NCBI RefSeq assembly: GCF_008693075.1
Contig: NZ_VXKJ01000053.1
Span: 124,001 to 188,000, forward strand
Direction of reading: 5' to 3'
Origin: Corynebacterium phocae
GTDB lineage: Bacteria; Actinomycetota; Actinomycetes; Mycobacteriales; Mycobacteriaceae
DNA length: 64,000 nucleotides
The position numbers and the translations under genes were made by a program. Shown one piece after another: positions 59,647-64,000 of this stretch (its first letter is position 1; each line of letters begins with the position of its first letter). The notes beneath the pieces were generated by a model. The model did no database searches and was not told where the DNA came from. It saw only the letters and a list, made by a program, of their open reading frames with translations.

Positions 59647-61874
59647 CTCCGGTTCTTAGTCTTTGCCGTGGCCTTGGCAGTGGTGGGGTCCTCCGGCCAG
59701 GGGTGCTTGGGGTAGCGCCCACGCATATCCGCGCGCACGCCCTGGTACGGCCCGGCCCAAAAGCTGGCCAGGTCATCGGTCACGGCCAGCGGACGGCCGG
59801 CGGGGGAGAGCAGGTGGAACTGCACGCGGTGGCCGCAATACTCCGGAGTTTCCCCCATCCCAAACAGCTCCTGCAACTTGATGCTCACCACGGGGCGCTG
59901 CCCGGACCAGTCAATCCGGGCATCCCGGCCCGAAGGTACGGCCAAGCGCTCCGGGGCCAGCTCCTCCAGCCGCGTTGCTTCCGGCCAGGGCAAAATGCGC
60001 TGCAGCGCCGGGTACATGTCCACCTTGTGCGCGGGTTTTCCGGCGGCTACTTGCTCCAGCTCCGGGTCCAAGAAAAGGCCATCCGGGTCCGGCCAAGGAG
60101 CGCCGTAGGCGTGGTGCAAGTGGCGCAGGCGGTCGCGCAGGTTGGCGTCCTTGTCCGAGTAGGTAAATAGCTCCCCGGCCAGTGGGCGCAGCGCCTCTAC
60201 TGCCTCCGGGCCCTGGATTTTCACCGGCGTTTCCGATAGCACGATGGCCCCGGCGTGGCGGACCTGCAGCCCGCGCACCTTGCCGCCGTCCACGAAGGCC
60301 CGGGTGGTTTCTTCCACGCCCACGGCCGCTAGCGCGTCACGCTCGCTAATGCGCGCGGCCGCCCGGATAATCACGTTGCCCGCCTGGGACAGTGACACGT
60401 CAGCTACCGCCAGCCACTTCGAACCAAACGGTTCCATGGCGCGGGCGCGGGTGCCGCTGGCCAAAAGGTACTCCTCACCTATCTGGCGCGCGACCAGCTC
60501 CGGGAAGGCGGTGGCAACCACCACGCCCGGGTCCACGGGTCCTAGGTCCGGCACCAGCCTCTCCAGGCGCTTGACCTCCCGCTGGTTGGGGGTGGCTCGG
60601 GCGATGTCGCCGCGGGCATCGGCAAGAGATGCCACCGTGCGTGCCGCCCGCCTGCCGTGGGTGAGCAACGCGTGCCCGGTGCGGGGATCTGTGGGTAGCA
60701 GCGCTAGTTCCTGCGTGGCGTCCAGGCGCGCTAACGTCTCCTGCGCGCTGGCCAGTGCCTTGGCCGGCGGCTTAGCCAGCAGCGGGAAGTCTGGGCCCGC
60801 GCCCCACACCTCCATGAACAGCGCCGCTTGGGTTAAGTCCGCGCTTAAAATCTCCGGCGTAATGTGCGCCGGGAAGTGCTGGTAATCGCTCGCGGAATAA
60901 CACCGAATCACCGTGCCGGGGGCCTCACGCCCCGCGCGGCCCGCGCGCTGGTCCGCACTGGACTTGGAGGTAGACACCGTGACCAGGCCACTCATTGCCC
61001 GCGCCGCGTCACGCTTAGGCGTGCGGGACAGGCCCGCGTCCACCACCTGCGTGACGCCCGGCACCGTAAGCGATGACTCCGCAATTGAGGTAGCCACCAC
61101 CACCCGGTCGAAGTCCGCCTGGATGGCCGCGTCCTGCTCCGCGTTGGATTGCTGGCCGTGCAGAGGCAGAACCGGAAGGGGCCCGCCGGCCAAGAGATCA
61201 CAGACCAAATTGACCTCGCGCACGCCGGGAACAAAAACCAACGTGGAACCCGTTGGCGGCACCTGGTCTGCCACGTGGGCGTAGAATTCCCGCGTTCCCG
61301 CCGCGCGGCCGGGGCCAGGTTTGTAGCTAATGTCCACCGGGTAGGTCACGGCCTCGGTGGTGTGGATGGGTGCGTCCATCAGCTCCGCGAAGCGCTGCGC
61401 GTCCACCGTGGCTGACATGGCGATGACCCTAAAATCATCACGCAACTGCGCCAGCTCCAGGCACATGGCCAGCACCAAGTCTGAATCCAGCTGCCGCTCA
61501 TGCACCTCGTCAATGGCCACCGCCGCCACGCCCGGCAGCTCCGGGTCCCGCAACAGCCGGCGCAGCAGCACGCCCGGGGTCACAAACTCCACGTCTTTGC
61601 CCTGGCGCGAATCCCCGCGCACCGCGTAGCCAATCTGACGGCCAGATAGATGCTGCAGCCGGTTTGCCGCCGCGCGCACCGCCACGCGCCGGGGCGCGGT
61701 CACAATCACTTTCCCGGCAGCACTTGCCCGCGCCTGGTTGGCCAACGCCGGGGGAACCAGCGTGGTCTTGCCCGTACCCGGCGGTGCCTGCACCACGACG
61801 TTGCCGCGTGCTGGCAGGGTGCCGATGGTCTGGGCTACGGGCAAGCCGGCGCCGATTGCGGGGAGGTCAAACAT
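59643..61874 (-). CDS. hrpB: ATP-dependent helicase HrpB
   Basis: A 743-residue DEAH-box helicase. Walker A GTGKT (33-37), the DEVH box in AIDEVHERQ, SAT in AMSATVD and the later motif QRAGRAGR are present, and the HrpB-specific C-terminal domain follows. It is somewhat shorter than the E. coli enzyme (about 800), with no clear missing motif. HrpB is thought to remodel RNA. The ATG at 61874 has TAGACT seven bases upstream; a longer frame to 61928 is unlikely. Confidence 0.92.
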   Translation of the reverse strand: MFDLPAIGAGLPVAQTIGTLPARGNVVVQAPPGTGKTTLVPPALANQARASAAGKVIVTAPRRVAVRAAANRLQHLSGRQIGYAVRGDSRQGKDVEFVTPGVLLRRLLRDPELPGVAAVAIDEVHERQLDSDLVLAMCLELAQLRDDFRVIAMSATVDAQRFAELMDAPIHTTEAVTYPVDISYKPGPGRAAGTREFYAHVADQVPPTGSTLVFVPGVREVNLVCDLLAGGPLPVLPLHGQQSNAEQDAAIQADFDRVVVATSIAESSLTVPGVTQVVDAGLSRTPKRDAARAMSGLVTVSTSKSSADQRAGRAGREAPGTVIRCYSASDYQHFPAHITPEILSADLTQAALFMEVWGAGPDFPLLAKPPAKALASAQETLARLDATQELALLPTDPRTGHALLTHGRRAARTVASLADARGDIARATPNQREVKRLERLVPDLGPVDPGVVVATAFPELVARQIGEEYLLASGTRARAMEPFGSKWLAVADVSLSQAGNVIIRAAARISERDALAAVGVEETTRAFVDGGKVRGLQVRHAGAIVLSETPVKIQGPEAVEALRPLAGELFTYSDKDANLRDRLRHLHHAYGAPWPDPDGLFLDPELEQVAAGKPAHKVDMYPALQRILPWPEATRLEELAPERLAVPSGRDARIDWSGQRPVVSIKLQELFGMGETPEYCGHRVQFHLLSPAGRPLAVTDDLASFWAGPYQGVRADMRGRYPKHPWPEDPTTAKATAKTKNRS

Positions 61875-62067
61875 AGGTGCCAGTCTAGTGGGCGGGCAGG
61901 CGCGGGCCCGAACTATGCTGCGCGTCAACGAGGTTTCCGGTCTACCGGGTGGAGCGTGTGAACTGGGACTACTGACTGTTGCTTAAAAGTTGTAGATGGG
62001 GTCCCATTTTTTTTGTATTCTCGGAAAAGAGAGCATAAACCCATTAACCCCAGAAGGGAGCTAAGCA

Positions 62068-62406
62068 ATGAAAACACCGAAGACAACAAAAGGTGCAGAC
62101 CGGAAGTATCTTCAGATCGCGCTCGGTGTGTCCACCTTCGGCGTCCTGGCCGGTGCAGCAATTCTCTATTTTTGCTACGGGATGCCCACCGCCGCCTGCT
62201 TGCTCCTGTTTGTGGGAATTGTCCTGGACTACTTCATCTCCCGCAAGCTAGAGCTTTTCCCCTTCTACTCCGACAAGGACCTCAAACGCCTGGAAAAGAC
62301 CAAGGACCAGCCAATCCCCGAAGCTGAGGAACTCCGCGCATACCGGAAAGCGCACCCGGAGAAGAACCTGGCGCAGGCCATTGCGGACCTCCGGGAACGT
62401 GGCTAA
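62068..62406 (+). CDS. Small two-helix membrane protein
   Basis: A 112-residue protein of unknown function. A basic N-terminus precedes two hydrophobic helices (about 20-36 and 40-56) and a charged cytoplasmic tail with PIPEAEELRAYRKAHPEKN. GGGAG lies at the right distance before the ATG. The downstream gene is convergent. Confidence 0.65.
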   Translation: MKTPKTTKGADRKYLQIALGVSTFGVLAGAAILYFCYGMPTAACLLLFVGIVLDYFISRKLELFPFYSDKDLKRLEKTKDQPIPEAEELRAYRKAHPEKNLAQAIADLRERG

Positions 62407-62429
62407 CCTTCGGGTTCGTTCATGCCCGT

Positions 62430-63695
62430 CTAGCCGGTGAGCACCTCCCACAGCTGGTTGGCGCAGATGAATACAAATGTTGCGGAGATTATCCCCATGA
62501 AGGTGTTGACCATCCAGCCGTTACGCCACTGCTTCGGGGTGTGGTGGCTATTGAGCAGGATGAGCAGCGTGAGGCCCAAGAACGGCATGAATAGTGCGCC
62601 CAGGACGCCGTAGGCGATGACCAGTGCGGTGGGTTTTCCCAGGAAGAGCAGCAGCATGGGTGGGAAGGTTAACCAGATGAGGTACCAGCGGTAGTACCGT
62701 CCGCCCACGTGAATGTCTGGGTGGTCTTTGGGCAGTTGTTTCACGTGGCCCACGTAGTCCGCGAACATTAAGGAAACGCCGTTCCACACACCAAGGACTG
62801 AGGAAAAGGCGGCCGCCCAGAATCCAAGGAGGAATACCTTGGACGTGATGGGGCCGTAACGGTCAGCGAGGACATCGGCAAGCTCAATGAGCCCACTGCC
62901 GCCGCTGGCTACCGAAATGTTGGCAGAGTATAGCAAGTCCGCGCCGATGAGCAGCATGGCGACCACGAAGATGCCTGTGACCACGTAGGCCACCGTGTTA
63001 TCTATCCGCATAACGCGCATCCAACCGGCACCCTCCCAGTTCTTCTCCACGATCCAGTAGCCGTAGGCCGCCAATGTGATGGTGCCGCCAACGCCACCGG
63101 CCAGCGACAGCACGTATACAAAGGAGCCGTCTGGCACGCGGGGGACCAGCCCGGCGGCGATTTCTGGCAGGTTGGTCAGGGATAGCGTTGCTATGCCACA
63201 CACGGTGATAAACATGATGCCAACGAGTACGGCGATGATTTTTTCAAACGTCTGGTACTTGCCCAACCAGGTAAAACCGAAGCCCAGTAGCGCAGTGATA
63301 ACGGCCCACATCTCCAGGCTGGTCCCCGGGAATAATGCCCGCAAAGGCATTGCCGATGCACTCATGCCCGCAGCGCCGTAGACGAAGCCCCAGATAATGA
63401 TGTAAGGAACGAAGTACCAGGAGGTCCACCGTCCGAGCTTCTTCCAACCGTGAAACATGGTGTGGCCGGTGGCAATGGTGTAGCGGCCAACGCCTTCGAC
63501 CAGGACGATCTTCATGAACGCACCGGCGATGCACGCCCACAGCAAGGCGTAGCCATACTTCTGGCCGGCGATGAGCGTTGCGACTAGGTCCCCTGCGCCC
63601 ACGCCGGTGGCAGCGGCCACCAAGCCCGGGCCAATGATTGACCATTTCTTTTTCGGCGGTGCCGCCGCCGGCCGCGTTGGTGTTTGTCCACCCAT
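62430..63695 (-). CDS. Nramp-family transporter lacking canonical metal-binding motifs
   Basis: A 421-residue integral membrane protein of about 11 helices, recognisable as Nramp-like by the first helix (IIGPGLVAAATGVGAGDLVA) and overall pattern. The usual DPGN of helix 1 reads GAGD (33-36), and the MPH motif of helix 6 is replaced by TLAAYG (in GGTITLAAYGYWI). These residues bind the metal in true Nramp proteins, so the substrate is probably different. AAGGGG precedes the ATG. It is transcribed towards the small membrane protein. Confidence 0.8.
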   Translation of the reverse strand: MGGQTPTRPAAAPPKKKWSIIGPGLVAAATGVGAGDLVATLIAGQKYGYALLWACIAGAFMKIVLVEGVGRYTIATGHTMFHGWKKLGRWTSWYFVPYIIIWGFVYGAAGMSASAMPLRALFPGTSLEMWAVITALLGFGFTWLGKYQTFEKIIAVLVGIMFITVCGIATLSLTNLPEIAAGLVPRVPDGSFVYVLSLAGGVGGTITLAAYGYWIVEKNWEGAGWMRVMRIDNTVAYVVTGIFVVAMLLIGADLLYSANISVASGGSGLIELADVLADRYGPITSKVFLLGFWAAAFSSVLGVWNGVSLMFADYVGHVKQLPKDHPDIHVGGRYYRWYLIWLTFPPMLLLFLGKPTALVIAYGVLGALFMPFLGLTLLILLNSHHTPKQWRNGWMVNTFMGIISATFVFICANQLWEVLTG

Positions 63696-64000
63696 CTGCT
63701 AAGCCCCTTCCTAGTAGATTTTATGCGTTTGCAGTGAGTCTAATCACAAATATGTGGGCTAGTGGGCGCATTTTTATTTTCATCCGGGATGCCGCCCGGG
63801 CGAGTCCGTGGCCCTCATTCTGTAGCTCTCCCGGATGTAATGGATGGGCGCGGTCCTGTGTCCAGGTGTCCTGGTAAGTTGGGAAGCAGTTCACGAACAC
63901 ACTTTCTAAAAGGTGTGTAAGTGGCTTCCCCGTCGGGGCGTGGCTTTAGGCTCGCGCGTTGTACGTGGGGGCTTTCATACCGCGCCCTGGTGGGCGGGGG
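63696..64000. other. Gap with an inverted repeat and no supported gene
   Basis: These 305 bases hold an inverted repeat: GGGAAGC (63881-63887) with GCTTCCC (63924-63930), and an inner ACACAC/GTGTGT pair. A T-run is missing. A short ORF on the plus strand (63638-63877) overlaps the Nramp-like gene start and has no support. The window ends before any further gene is visible. Confidence 0.4.

Noticed and set aside
63638..63877. A 79-residue plus-strand frame near the window end
   Set aside because: It overlaps the start of the Nramp-like gene and has no start signal.

Overview
The window is chromosomal DNA from an actinobacterium, almost certainly a Corynebacterium. The evidence is the gene order gyrA tail / DUF3566 protein / tRNA-Ile / tRNA-Ala, the serine/threonine-kinase and cell-wall operon fhaA-fhaB-pstP-rodA-pbpA-pknA-pknB next to crgA, the bioB-bsaP pair, and DtxR-, McbR- and BioQ-like operators. 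Several start codons lie 6-8 bases behind a TANNNT hexamer, as expected for leaderless mRNAs. The species cannot be named from the sequence alone.

Layout. 1-2.7 kb: end of gyrA, a DUF3566 membrane protein, three tRNAs, intergenic tandem repeats and a MarR regulator. 2.7-5.4 kb: secreted deacetylase, acetyltransferase and small proteins on the minus strand. 5.4-8.9 kb: metF-metE behind two McbR-like operators. 8.9-11.5 kb: a lipoprotein, cyclophilin and rhomboid protease. 11.46-11.73 kb: an intergenic cluster of seven DnaA-box-like 9-mers. 11.9-21.6 kb: crgA and the minus-strand kinase/penicillin-binding-protein operon, followed by tRNA-Leu. 21.9-26.4 kb: small secreted, lipid-anchored and membrane proteins and an esterase.

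26.5-29.6 kb is a decayed mobile island. Two defective copies of one IS3-family element flank a remnant of a plasmid replication operon and a small orphan gene. 29.7-37.0 kb: two large secreted proteins (one a lamin-tail protein, one an M6 metalloprotease) with Rib/Ig-like repeats and a shared C-terminal anchor, then membrane proteins, one of them frameshifted inside a heptanucleotide repeat. 36.9-41.0 kb: Nudix, CHY zinc finger, bioB, bsaP, a sirtuin and a lipase.

41.2-44.9 kb is an iron-linked stretch: a candidate DtxR-controlled small RNA, heme oxygenase and ferritin, interspersed with AMP nucleosidase and a phosphoribosyltransferase. 45-51 kb: a 15-bp tandem array, a ROK regulator, a second sirtuin, a LOG-type protein, a DUF885 protein, an AbrB-family membrane protein and a DUF6891-like protein. 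51-58.7 kb: a secreted protein with a possible pore-forming-type stretch, and a trio of paralogous surface proteins sharing a distinctive C-terminal anchor. 58.9-63.7 kb: a TSUP transporter, HrpB helicase, a small membrane protein and an Nramp-like transporter lacking the canonical metal-binding motifs.

Most notable: the DnaA-box cluster, the candidate iron-regulated sRNA, two 20-bp divergent intergenic regions with overlapping -10 hexamers, the surface-protein trio, the heptanucleotide repeat that splits a gene, and the complementary deletions in the two IS copies. All calls come from reading the sequence; no database search was run.
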